From Humulus lupulus (lineage: Eukaryota; Streptophyta; Magnoliopsida; Rosales; Cannabaceae), in the NCBI RefSeq assembly GCF_963169125.1, contig NC_084795.1, positions 131,915,701-131,979,700 of the forward strand: 64,000 bases of DNA, given 5' to 3'. The first letter of the stretch is position 1; every line of letters starts with the position of its first letter. The notes below the pieces were generated by a model, which searched no databases, had not been told where the DNA came from, and worked only from the letters and a program-made list of their open reading frames with translations. Shown here piece by piece: positions 48,401-60,285 of this stretch. A program made the position numbers and the translations under genes.

Positions 48401-50925
48401 GAATTTCCCCAAACAGACCTCTTTCTAGTCCATCCAAAATGGGTAGAGTAAAATCCGCTGCCCAGAAAAATAAAACATCAAAACCTTCCGAAAATTGGCC
48501 TGCTTCTCGGGCTAAGATTCCTTCGACTAGTGGTAGAGTCGAAACCACTGATCCTGAAATCCAAACACAGGCCCGTCTTCGCAATGCCATTCGACCAGAC
48601 GTCAAATGGTACCTCGCTCCCCCTAGCACGATCACTGCTAGGATGATAAGTAATTTCCTCATAAAGTATGGACTTTCTGGTGTTACTTTATTTCTTCCTA
48701 CCATCAACCAACAGGCAAACCTGCCTAGCGGCGCCTTCAGCGCCTGGTCAAGGTACCACATTAAGGCAGGAGCAATCCTGCCTCTTCATCCTTACTTCCA
48801 GGGAGTGGCCAATTATTTCAGGGTTGCTCTCTTCTAGATAACTCCAAATGGGTATAGAATGATTTCCGCACTCTATATCCTTTACAGCCATAAAAAATGG
48901 CCTATCCCTTCTCCTCATGAGATCAATTACCTATTCGATCTCAAATCTAACCCCAACCAGGACAACACGGGGTTCTTCCATCTCTGCCATCAAGAAACGA
49001 ACCGCACCTTCCTAAGTGAGACTACCTACAAGTCTAATGTAGGAAAGTACCACCAAGAGTACTTTTTAACCACCGACCTGGTTACCAACAACTTAGCCTT
49101 CACCCAAGAAGGTAACCCCTTCGTTCTCATGGTCGTTTATTTTCTTTTTATATTTATCTGTGTTTTCCTTAGAAATTTAGCTTTCTTCAGGTCCATGGTT
49201 GTGACCAGCTCCTACTCTAGAAATGGAGCTTCGAGCAACGCTATTGGCCAGCATGACCAACATAGAGAAAAGCATCAAACAGCTGGTCACTGAGGCAAAC
49301 CTGAGACTGGTCGGGCTTCTGGCACCTCACCAGGACGTGAGGGAGTCCATGGTGGGGAGTGCCACCGGCAAGGAAATTCCCGAGCAGCACCCAGATGTGT
49401 CACAACCTCAAAGGAGGAGACCAACTGTCATGACAATCAGGGAACCCTCTAGCACCCCACGAGCAGCTGCACCCCTGCCCCTTCGGGAAAGGGAAAAAAG
49501 AAAGCTTCTGAACCCCTTGCACCTATCGACGAGTCTTCGGATGAGAATGGTACTGATCTCTCGCTCTTAGATAGTTTGCCAATTCCCTGTCACTTATTTG
49601 ACAGGGACGGCAACTTTAAATACACTCCCACTTTAGATTCAGACTTCTTCATGCCAGAGAGTGAGTGTAACACTAGTAAAGTATATAATGTAGCGACCAG
49701 TAATTATAGCTCGGGTATTTTACTTACAATTGCCTTTGTTTCCTTTTTTGACATAGCACACTCATTTATTTCTACTGTCTAACTGTTCATGTACTTGCCT
49801 TCTTGCAGACATGCCATCCGAAGACATGTTCGATCTCTACAGTGCGCTTGATGCTCTTGCGAGCAAGAAAAAAGCGAGCAGGCGGCATCGCGGGGAGTGC
49901 AGCAAAGAGCCTCTAGCCAAGAAAACCCGCATTGAGGACCCTCCAGCAGCTGGTCCTGCAAAAAATATAACACCACCTCCTTCTCCCCTCGAGCAGCAAA
50001 CTCCGCCTGCACTGGTCGAGTCGACCCCTTCCCCACCGGCTCCTGTCAATCAGACACAGCCAGCAACTCATGTCCAAACAAGGGATGACATATCGAGTCA
50101 CGCTCTAAGATTGGCTGAGGACAGGAAGACCAGGATCCTTAGGCACGAGCACAGCCGAGAAGCCATGGCTGGGATAGAGTCGATGAAGGTCGACCAGATG
50201 CTGAACCGCGCCCTAAACGAGCTTACCAATGAAAGTTTTCTCTTCCTGTTGAGACTCAATATTTTTATTTATTATAGTCATTTTGACTTTTGTTTTGATC
50301 GCAGGCAATGCTGATCGTGACTGCCAGCCGGCTCCGCTCGGGGGTCATTACCGAGTAATCCAAGGCGTCCGAGCAACGACACGCTGAGGAGCTTAAGGCT
50401 GTTGAAGCGAAATATGCAGAGCAGCTCGAGGCGGCTCAGAAGGAAAATGAGGCATTGCTCGAGGAGAAAAATAAACTAGTCGAGGAGATGGAGCAAAAGC
50501 AGGCTGCTCTGAATAAAGCCCTTGAGGCGAAGGAGAAGTACAAAGAGTCCCATCTCATCAATTTTCGCAAAGCCAAAAGACTCGAGGCAGACCTGATCGA
50601 GAGCAGGCAAGAGGCTGTCAAGTTGGAGGTTCGCATCAAGGATCTTGAAAAAACCAATGCCAGTAATCTGGAGAGGTACAAGGGCGCCACGTCCAAGTGC
50701 TTCTATGATTTCTGGAAGCACAACCAAGGGGAAAATTTCAGCTATCTCTATGAGCGCATGAGGCAAACAGAAATAGCCCGGTGCGTTGCTCGCTTGGAAG
50801 AAGAAGAGAGAGCAAAAACCCCTGCCTTGCCCGAAATCTCCTTGGCCACTGGCATCGAAGGTGTGGACAATGAAGCCGAAGCTGCGGTCGACCAGGAAAA
50901 TCCACAAGACCCTCCTGCCTCCTGA
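45403..50925 (+). pseudogene. Antisense extra gene of element C (PF04195-like plus coiled coil)
   Basis: Plus-strand gene antisense to gag-pol, with readable introns. Exon 1 45403-45441 (ATG, 13 codons) ends at a GTAAGT donor; exon 2 is 48286-49111; exon 3 49191-49660; exon 4 49809 to about 50234; exon 5 50305-50925 (TGA). The first three introns join in frame (phases 0, 1, 1); the donor of the fourth is unclear. Exon 2 carries the PF04195-type pattern AWSRYHIKAGAILPLHPYFQGVANYFRVAL. Exon 4 has a basic KKKASRRHR patch and Pro-rich text. Exon 5 is a long coiled coil (EEKNKLVEEMEQKQAALNKALEAKEK region). Inactivating changes: TAG at 48835, TGA at 49202 (probably from CGA), a frameshift near 49490, and TAA near 50356. 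Function unknown. Extra antisense ORFs are known from Tat/Retand retrotransposons. Confidence 0.75.
45552..47905 (+). mobile_element. Tekay-type solo LTR in element C
   Basis: 2354 bp, TGTAACGACC...GGGCGTTACA, with the perfect duplication AAATG (45547-45551 and 47906-47910). It lies inside intron 1 of the antisense gene and enlarges it to 2844 bp. Conserved block at 47516-47561; palindromic islands around 46760-46880. No coding content. Confidence 0.92.
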
Positions 50926-51545
50926 TTATAATGTTTTTTTTTTTTTTTTTTATCTTTTGGATACACGACCTACGGGTCGTGATGTAAAGACAATTTCTTT
51001 TTTAATTTTTATTGCTGCATGGGCAGCTTTAACTTTTAACAGACAATTACATCCGAGCAGTAACTGCTCGCGGTGTAAAAGGTTTCCTTTTTGATATTAT
51101 AATACTTGTGTTTTATTATAACATCTGTTCGCATGACCGAACTTAGCATAGTACTTTGGTTTCATTTAACAAAAGACAATTTTTTAAAAATACTCTAAGT
51201 ACCGTAGCATGCTTTCACCTATTTTGCTCATGTGTTTACATACCTTTCGATATGCTTTGCCTACTAGATGCCTTATATGCCCCCCAAGTGATTGAGGAGC
51301 TTTAGGTCCTCGGTCACTTGCCTTGACTGAAACCTGTTCAAACATTTCTGCTCGGAATAAAGACTTGTAAAAATGACAATACAACCAAATAACACACATA
51401 ATGAGCAAATACTTGTTATAAATACAATAGTTGGCAAGAATGACTGGCTGCGCACAGTTCCTTTTATTTCTCGTAATAAATGGACAAAACATGTCTATAC
51501 GAGTGATCAACAAAATGATCTTACACTTATAAGCGATCAGTCACA
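50926..51545. other. Spacer of element C between antisense gene and pol
   Basis: Non-coding: a T-run right after the stop of the antisense gene, then unassigned sequence. It corresponds in position to 6370-8955 of element A. No gene seen. Confidence 0.45.
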
Positions 51546-51550
51546 TAAAA

Positions 51551-53928
51551 TGTAACGCCCTACTACCTTAGAGTCGTTACTAAGTGAGGTTAAAATGTGC
51601 AATCAACTCGCTAAACGAGGTTTTTAAAATAAAAGTGTGATTAAATGAAAGTCTAGGCTGTAATCTTTAAAAAGTATTCTATTTCATTAAAAGTTCAAGA
51701 GTTTAACATTCGGGATCCCATAATTTAGTTTATAAAATATTTACAACTCAAAACAAGTTTATAAGTAATTAACCATCAAAACTAGGGTTTATACAGCCAT
51801 TTCTCAAAAAATATTCCCAACCAAAGCAATTGGGCAGGCCGAACATGTACACGCCGCCCCCACGCTCTCCGTACTCATGGCTGGTTGACCTTCTCTTTGC
51901 CCTTACCTGCAACACAGAGCACCCGTGAGCCGAAGCCCAGCAAGAAAACTCAAACAATACATAACATATGCATAATATACAGTCATTACAACAGATATCT
52001 CAAATCTAGTCAGACAGTCCATATAATCTAACACATATACGGCCATGTTGTCCCAGAAGCGTTACCAAAGCCTGGGATCTCGGTCTACACCATAAGGATA
52101 TCCCATGTACCCACTGGGGTCTCACCCTAGCCACGAGCACTCCATGTGCTAAGTGGTATTCCCAGCCCCACTGCCGTTCTCGGCCCTTCGCCGTTCCCGG
52201 CCTTTCGCCGTTCATTCTGCTTTTTCCATATTTAGCATTCTCAAATAACAATCAAATATACAATCATTCATATTAAGCTATATCCTAGAAATGATACAAT
52301 TTAGGGCCGCGCCCTGCAACAATTCTATGGGTCCAAGCCCTGCTCTACGGGTGCTACAGTTTTCTTACCTGTATCCCGAGCTTCCGATGCCCCAAAGCCA
52401 CGAGCACGGTCCTCTAACCCGAGCCTCTCCAAAGACCTAGTCACAACACATATAAAACACCCTTTAATGCTAACCAACCCAAATCCACTTTCCGGGGCCA
52501 ATCCCATACTCTCGGAACCCCCAAATCCCTAAAACAATACACTAAAGACATCCCCCGAACCCCCGGAGCAAAAGCTCAAAACTACAAAATCTTATGTTCT
52601 GAAAATGGCCTAGCGCCGCGGCGCTGCCCTAGAGGGTCGCAGCGCCCAGCAAGTCAGAGAGCCTCCCTTGCCCAGAAACAGCCTCGCGCCGCGGCGCCCA
52701 AGAACAGGGCCGCGACGCTCCTTCGCGAACCCAGAAATCTGGGTTTTTCCCCTGCATTTCCCTGAGCCAAAACCACCCAAATCATCCCAAACTCATACCT
52801 AAGCCCCAAAACCAATTCAAAACCCCAAATAAACCACTTAACAAACTATAAACTTCAACAACAAGCTCAGTTACTCACTTACACTCAAAATCCACACTTG
52901 AATTAAAGATTTCATAAATTCAAACCATAACTCCTAAGACCTAAACCAAAGCTTGATAAGTATAAACCATGCCTCTAACATCTCAAACCAAACCATATAT
53001 GAAACTTAAACATGATAAACTCTTACCTCAGTCAAGAACCCAGCTTGATTTCTCCTCAACTCTAACTTCAAGTCACCTTCCTTTTGATTATCCCAACTCT
53101 GAATTCCATACAAAACCAGCCACCATCCTCTTTCAATTTCATGCTTATTCTCTAAAAACCAGACTTGAAACTTAAACAAAACAGAGACAAATCCTTACCT
53201 CTGAATAATCTTGGCTTATGCTCAACTTAGTTGCCTTGAACCACCAAAAACTCTCCTCCTAGGTCTCCCAACTTCAGCCTTCCTCTTCTTCTCTTTTCTT
53301 CTGGATTTCCTCAAATTTCAGCATAAACCCAATTGCCCAAATGAAAATAACGTAAATGATCTTTCCCCTAGCTGAAGGTTCTTTATCTTGCCAAATTACT
53401 ATCCTATCCTCCCATAGTTATCCTCTCCTAGCTAAACCTCAAGGGCACTCTTGTCCTTTCACTTACATTACAATTCTACCATTTCTCCATCTGAATTTGT
53501 TACTCCAAGCAGTTACTAACGGTTACACAAGTTACCAGTTTACCAGTTACCATTAACTCACAAGAACTCAATTTACAAAATCCCCAAAACACCCTTGGGC
53601 TCCTCCCGAGCCGGGTATAAAATCCCGTTGTGACTTTTGAGTTATCTAGCTCTTTAGGACCGTCTCGGCACGTGCATCACATTAATATCACCACATCCAC
53701 GTGGTACAAATCACATAATATAATTATCACATTTATGCCCTCAACGGGCTAAAATTACCAATTTACCCCTATCATGCAAATGGGGCTCACATGCATATTT
53801 ATACTACCTAAACATGCATTCTAATCACATATTCATTTAAATTCATATATTATCATATTATTTCACTCATTGCCCTCCAGGCACGCTAATCAAGGTCCTA
53901 AACCTTATTAGCAACTTAGGGTGTTACA
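51551..53928 (-). mobile_element. Tekay-type solo LTR in element C, opposite orientation
   Basis: 2378 bp; plus-strand edges TGTAACGCCC and GGGTGTTACA; perfect duplication TAAAA (51546-51550 and 53929-53933). Conserved block (minus) at 51903-51948; GC-rich island at 52609-52740. No coding content. Its left edge closely resembles the LTRs of element B, so both belong to one family. Confidence 0.92.
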
Positions 53929-54001
53929 TAAAATGACCAACCTTTTTTCATAACTTGTAAAAAGTAAAATTAATACAAGCCAATTATTTAAGAAGAATTG
54001 T

Positions 54002-57000
54002 TTATTGATAGTACTTGCGCAGGTGTTCTCCATTCTAATAGCGAGGAATGAGATCTCCATTTAAGCGAGCAAGTTTAAAGGTGTCTGGTTGAAAGACTTC
54101 TTCAATTTGGTACGGTCCTTCCCAAGTAGGTTCGAGTACTCCAGCGGCCGGATCACGAGTGCTGAGAAAAATCCTTCTAAGTACTAGGTCCCCAACACTG
54201 AATTTCCTTTCGCGTACTTTAGAATTGAAATATCGGGCAACCTTTTGCTGATATGCTGCTACTCGGAGTTAGGCTTGCTCACGCTTTTCATCGACCAAAT
54301 CTAGAGATTCCATCAACAGCTGGCTATTGGAGCCTTGATTGTACGTTATTCTTCGATGCAACGGCGGATCTAACTGAACAGGCAACATAGCCTCATATCC
54401 ATAGGCCAAGGAAAATGGAGTATGGCATGTTGTTGTTCGATGGGAAGTTCTGTACGACCAAAGGACTTAAGGCAATTGCTCTGGCCATGCCCCCTTCGCT
54501 TCCTCAAGTCTTTTCTTCAGAGTATCCTTTAGCATTTTATTGACTGCTTCAACTTGTTTGTTTGCTTGAGGATGAGCAACTGAAGAAAAGCTCTTGATAA
54601 TTCCATGTCGCTCGCAAAAATCTGTGAACAGATCACTATCAAACTGGGTGTCGTTGTCTGAGACAATTTTTCTTGGCAATCCATAGCGACATATGATGTT
54701 TTTTACTACGAAATCCAGCACTTTCTTGGTCGTTATGGTTGCGAATGGCTCAGCTTCAGCCCATTTAGTGAAGTAATTGACGACCACTACGACGTACTTG
54801 ATGCCGCTCTTTCCTGTGGGTAGAGATCCGATTAGATCTATTCCCTAGACTACGAATGACCACGGACTTTGCATCTGTTTTAGCTCATTAGGGGCTGCTT
54901 GTGGAATTTTGGAGAACCTTTGGCATTTGTCACACCTCCGCACAAATTCCATCGAGTCTTCATTCATTGATGGCCAGAAGTATCCTTGCCTTAAGATCTT
55001 TTTTGATAAACTCTGCCCCCCAGCATGGTCCCCACAAAAGCCTTCATGGACCTCTTTCATCAATTTTTTGGCCTTCTCTTTCGAAATACACCTGAGGAGT
55101 GGCATTGAGTATCCCCTTCGGTATAAAATTCCATCGACTAGGATATACCTAGCAGCCTACCGCTGAGGGTCCTGGCTTTGTTTCTATCCATTGGCAACAC
55201 ACCCTTTGTCAAATACTCTATGTACGGTGCCATCCATGTATCTGCCGCCTGAATCACCAAAGAGGTTTCTTCTGCTCAGATGCTCGATGTAGATAGCCTT
55301 TCAACTGGCACTATGTTTAGAGTGTCAGCATCCTTGGGACTTGCTAACTTGGCCAAAGCATCAGCGTTTGAATTTTGGTCGCGAGGTACTTGCTGGAGAG
55401 TGTACTTATCAAAATGTGCTAATAGATCCTTCGCTTTATTCAAGTAAGCGACCATTTTTAAACCTCGGGCCTGGTACTCTCCAATGATCTGATTGACTAC
55501 TAACTGAGAGTCACTGTAGATTTCAAGTGACTTTATGTGCATGCTTCTGGCTAGTCGTAATCCTACGAGCAGTGCTTCATATTCGACTTCGTTGTTAGAG
55601 GCAGTGAAGTCGAATCTGATTGCGCAGTGAAATCGATGCCCCTTAGGCGTTATCAAAATCACTCCTGCTCTTGCGTGGTTCTCATTAGAAGAACCATCTG
55701 TAAACAACTTCCAAGAAGGAGTTTGACTTTGAGACTCAGGTTGTTCAGGCCCTTCTAGCTGCCGCTGTCTGGAAGCCTAGTGAGTTCTGCGACAAAATCG
55801 GCTAGAGCCTGTCCTTTTATCGCTGCTCGTGGCAAGTAAGAGATATCAAACTGCCCAAGTTCGACCGCCCATTTCAATAATCGGCCCGCGGCTTCTGGTT
55901 TCTGCAGAACTTGCCGTAGAGGTTGGTCGGTCAGAACTGCGATTGGGTGAGCTTGGAAGTATGGCCGCAATTTTCTAGAGGCTAAGATCAGGCAATAGGC
56001 TAATTTTTCAATAGGTGGATATTGCATCTCCACTCCTATTAGCCTTTTTCTTACATAATAAACAACATTTTGCATGCCTTCCTCTTCTCTTACGAAGACA
56101 GCACTAGCAGCGTATTCTGTGATCGCCAAGTAGATGAACAAAGTTTCTTTATCGACCGACTTTGATAGAATCGGTGGTTGCGACATGTGAGTTTTGAAGG
56201 CTTGAAAATCATGTTCGCACTCCTCCATCCATTCAAATTTCTTGTTGGCTCTGAGTAGATTAAAAAATGGGACGCATTTGTCTATTGATTTGGAAATAAA
56301 TCTACTAAGAGCAGCTATTCTCTCGATCAGGCTTTGAACATCTTTGATTTTTGTTGGCAATTTCATATCAACCAGGGCTTTGATCTTCTTGGGATTGGCT
56401 TCAATTCTTTGCGAGTTTATTATAAATCCCAAGAACTTCCCTGATCCTACTCCGAAGGAGCACTTGAGGGGATTCAGCTTCATATGATATTTGTTCAAGA
56501 CGTTGAAGCATTCTTGCAAGTCCCCTATATGCCCTTCTGCCTTCTTCTACTTAACCAGCATTTCATCGACATATACTTCCATGTTTGTGCCGATCAGCTC
56601 CTTAAACATGTGGTTGACTAGTCACTGCTAAGTCGCACCAGCGTTTTTCAAACCGAAGGGCATTACTTTGTAACAGTAAAGCCCTGTATCAGTCCGAAAG
56701 CTAGTGTGATTGTCATCAGGAGGATGCATACTGATCTTATTATATCCGGAGTATGCATCCATGAATGAGAGAATCTCGTGCCTTGCAGTGGCATCGACCA
56801 GTTGGTTGATTCTAGGGAGTGGGAAACAATCTTTAGGGCAGGCTTTATTAAGGTCTGTGAAATCCACGCATGTTCGCCACTTGCCATTTGGCTTGGGAAC
56901 AAGCACAGGATTAGAGACCCATGATGGATAAAATGCTACCGTGATGAATCCATTCTCCTTTAGCTTCTCGACTTCTTCCTTTAGAGCCTTTGATCTATCT

Positions 57001-57800
57001 TTGTCGAGCAACCTCCTTTTCTGTTGTACTGGCGGAAAACTCTTGTCTATGTTCAGGACATGGCTAATGACTGTAGGGTCTATTCCAACCATGTCTTTGT
57101 GCGACCAGGCAAAGGCTTCTTGGTTTTTCCTCAAAAATTCCACCAGTGCTTGCTTCGTTGTTGTCTCTAAGTTTTTACTGACTTTCACAACCCTGGTCGG
57201 ATTTTCTTCATCGAGTTGGACCTCCTCAAGGTCCTCGATGGGTCCTATCTCTTCATCAAAATCCCCAAAGTGAGGATCTAAATCTCTGTCCTCACTTTGG
57301 GCAACGCTCTATTTGGTGACTTCATCACCTGATTGGGCTTGTACATCAATTTCCATTTGCAACTCTTTTCCGACAACTTCCCTCGATACACCTTTCTTCG
57401 CCTTAGATATCGAAGAGTTGTAGCACTCCCACGCTTCCCACTGATTTCCCAACACGCATCCTATCCCTATGTCGGTTGGGAATTTCATGGCAAGGTGCCA
57501 TATCGAGGTAACGGCTCGCAGGTCGACCAAAATTGGCCTCCCAATTACAACATTATATGCTGAAGGACAATAAACTACTATGAAAGTAGTGAGTAATGTC
57601 TTATTTGCAGGTGTAGTTCCTGTCGTAACTAGGAGCCTAATCGACTCAGTTGGGGTGAGCCCTTCGCCAGAAAAACCATAAATGGTTTGGTTGCATGGCT
57701 CCAGGTCCTTGACAGACAATTTCATTCTTTCCAGTGAAGACTTGTATAAGATGTTGACTGAGCTTCCTGTGTCAACCAACACCCTCTTAACCATCATGTT
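54002..57800 (-). pseudogene. Element C pol: protease, RT, dual RNase H, integrase
   Basis: From high to low coordinates: protease with VLVDTGSSVNIL (57797-57309); reverse transcriptase (57188-56628) with WVSNP, DLNKACPKDCFPLP and SFMDAYSGY; a catalytic box that reads YVDE instead of YVDD (56573-56562); RT end and a degenerate first RNase H (56519-55755); a second, archaeal-type RNase H starting FTDGSSNENHA (55707-55276), a trait of the Tat lineage; integrase zinc region (55105-54845, [15 protein letters not shown]); DDE core (54787-54467, SDNDTQF); and a C-terminal tail with GPYQIEEV ending at TAA 54004-54002. Stops near 56630, 56550, 55150, 54850 and 54470 break the polyprotein. Non-autonomous now. 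Confidence 0.87.
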
Positions 57801-58106
57801 GGCGATTTGAATGTCAATGACCAGTGGATGAGAGTGTGGGAATCATACGTGCTGGGCATCGTCCTCAGAGAAGGTTATCAATTCCTCCTCTGTTCGAGCC
57901 TTCTTTGGTGCTCGATCCTCCACACTCATCATCTCGATGTCCTGGTCGTGGCATAGGGTTCGAGCGTATCGATCCCTTGCCTTCCCACTGTCCCCTGCAA
58001 GGTGTGGGCCACCACAAATGGTGAGTAACGTACCTGCCACAGGAGTTAGCTGTAAAGGTGGCGAGCGTTGGCGTGCAGGCGCCTGCTCGTTGCCACCTTG
58101 AGCCTC

Positions 58107-60236
58107 TCACTGAGACCCTCCTGCGGCTCGCACATATCTCCTTAGATGTCCCTGCTTGATCAGGAACTCAATTTCGTCCTTCAATTGGTTGCACTCATTG
58201 GTGTCATATCCATAGTCGTTGTGAAAACGACAGAATTTGGGTGTATCTCTCTTGGAGATCTCCTTCCTTATAGGTGCGGGTCGCTTATAAGGAACATGAG
58301 AGCTGGTCGCCTGGTAGACCTCTGCTTGACTTTTGACAAGGGTCGTGTAGTTGGTGAATCTTGGCTCATATCTATTGCCTTTGGGGCATTTATTCTCAGA
58401 TGTTGACGGCTGATTGCCTGCCCTTTTTCCACCATTTCTGCCATTTCTGTTCCTGTTGCCTTTACCGTTGCCATCGGGTTTGTCCGATCCGTTGGCAGTC
58501 TTGGCGGGTTCTTCCTTCGGTCCCTTATCTTTTGTAGGCAATGTCCCCTCGTTGGCAACTGCGTCCTCGAGCTTGATGTATCGATCAGCTTGATCCAAAA
58601 ACTCCTGGGTACACTTTACCCTGTTCTTCCTTAGGCTGTTTCAGAGGGAAGAATGGCGCTTGACCCCAGTAGTTAGGGCCATCATCTTTCCCTCGTCGCC
58701 TACTATTTTGGCTCCAGCTGCTGCTCACATAAAGCGCTGGCCATACTCCTTTAAGGGCTCTCTCTCCTTTTGGCGTATCTCGACCAGTTGGTTGGCCTCA
58801 GTGGGGTGTACGCGACCCGCATAGAATTGTCTATAAAATTCCTTCACGAACATTTCCTAGGATACTATACTAGCAGGAGGGAATTTATATAACCACTCCT
58901 GGGCAGTGTCAGATAAGGTGGCAGGGAAGATCCTACAGCGGGCATCGTCCAACACCTTCTGAATATCCATTTGTATCTCAAATTTATTGACATGAGATAC
59001 TGGGTCCCCGTACCCATCAAAGTTTGGCAGTACCGGCATTTTGAACTTGTTGGGCGTTTCTGCCACAACAATCATCTGCACAAACGGAGTGCCTCTCCTT
59101 TGGTCGTACTCTATGTGGGATGTCCGGTTCCCGACCAGCTACTGTACTACCTGGTTCAGAGCGTCAATTTGAGCCTGAACCGCGTCTAGGATTGCTGGGG
59201 TGATTGGTGCTGGAGGTGTGTACTCATCATGCCTCTCACGTCTATCGTTGAGTATGTCCCTCAAGTCATCATCCCTGCGCCTTTGCTCGCTAACTCCTAG
59301 CCAATCAAAGACGTTATGTTTTCTGGGCTGCCCCCCAGCGTTATGGCTTACAGGCCTATTGTCTCTAGGTGGGGGATTCCTGTCTCCACCTCTTTCCTCA
59401 TTCCTTCAACCAGCATTCCCCCTACCGGAATTGGCCTCATTATAGTCATGGCCATCTCTAAACTGTGGCCGACTATGGCACGACCGATTGGTCACGCTAT
59501 TTCCTCCTCTGGCTAGAATCTCTCGAGCGTCAGGGGGAGGCATGCACTGGTCGTTGGGTCCCCGTGCATTATTATGCCGTGGGAGGCCCCTGACCGCAGA
59601 GCCTAATTCGTTATGCCTTCTGTTGGTAGAAGGACGTTGACCTCTGCTTGGTGGATTTAGCTCATCGTCCCCTGGGCATCTAGGGCTACGGGGCGGCTGC
59701 CCGACCCTATTCAGCCTCTGGCGCTAGGGATTGCCGCGACCAGTTTGAGAATGTGGCTGCTGCTCAAGATCTCGTATTAGGACATCATCCTGAGTGATAG
59801 GTAGCTACTCCGGCCGTTGAGGGCTCGCTGGCTGAATTGGAGGACTCCAATTTTGGGCCCGTTGTGGTGGTGCATTCGATGGATGATCCGGTTGCGAGAC
59901 AAGTGCAGCTTGTCTTCGGGCCAATTGAATGGCTGCCTCAAGAGCGGTCGTGGCCTCTCTCTGCCGATGGTCCATGTCCGCCTGCCGCTCATTCAGCTCC
60001 TGGTGCTGACGCTCAATCTCCCTTTGCTGCAACACCAAGGTCTCCGCTGCATTCTCCTGATTGGCCCTCAAATTGGCCAACTCATCCTGCAACACCCCCA
60101 ATGTTGCCCTTAGCATTTCCGAATCCAATACCTCCTCTTCAAACTCTAAATGTGGTTCATTCTCAGCCATATTTGGAGGAGGTTGAGATGATGCAGCACC
60201 AACAGCCTGTCTGGCTCTCATGGATGTCTTTGCCAT
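58107..60236 (-). pseudogene. Element C gag
   Basis: ATG at 60236 starts a Gln/Glu-rich coiled coil (60236-59805, ELANLRANQENAAETLVLQQ region). A decayed stretch follows, then the retrotransposon gag core (59081-58857, FDGYGDPVSHVNKFEIQM, AQEWLYKFPP), more decay, and the C-terminal part (58598-58107). The latter has the Tat-type zinc-knuckle-like CRFHNDYGYDTNECNQLKDEIE. Stops and frame changes lie near 59800, 58855 and 58600. Confidence 0.8.
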
Positions 60237-60266
60237 TTGATTTTCTTAAAGCTTCTAAATCAATCT

Positions 60267-60282
60267 CTCAATGAAAGCACCA
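60267..60282 (-). promoter_or_regulatory. Element C primer binding site
   Basis: Minus strand TGGTGCTTTCATTGAG, three bases inside the 5' LTR edge. It starts with the expected TGG. The tRNA it pairs with is not identified here. Confidence 0.65.
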
Positions 60283-60285
60283 GAA

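Noticed and set aside
48195..48761. 188-codon minus-strand open frame
   Set aside because: Shadow of exon 2 of the plus-strand antisense gene of element C, which has the domain match and the splice sites.
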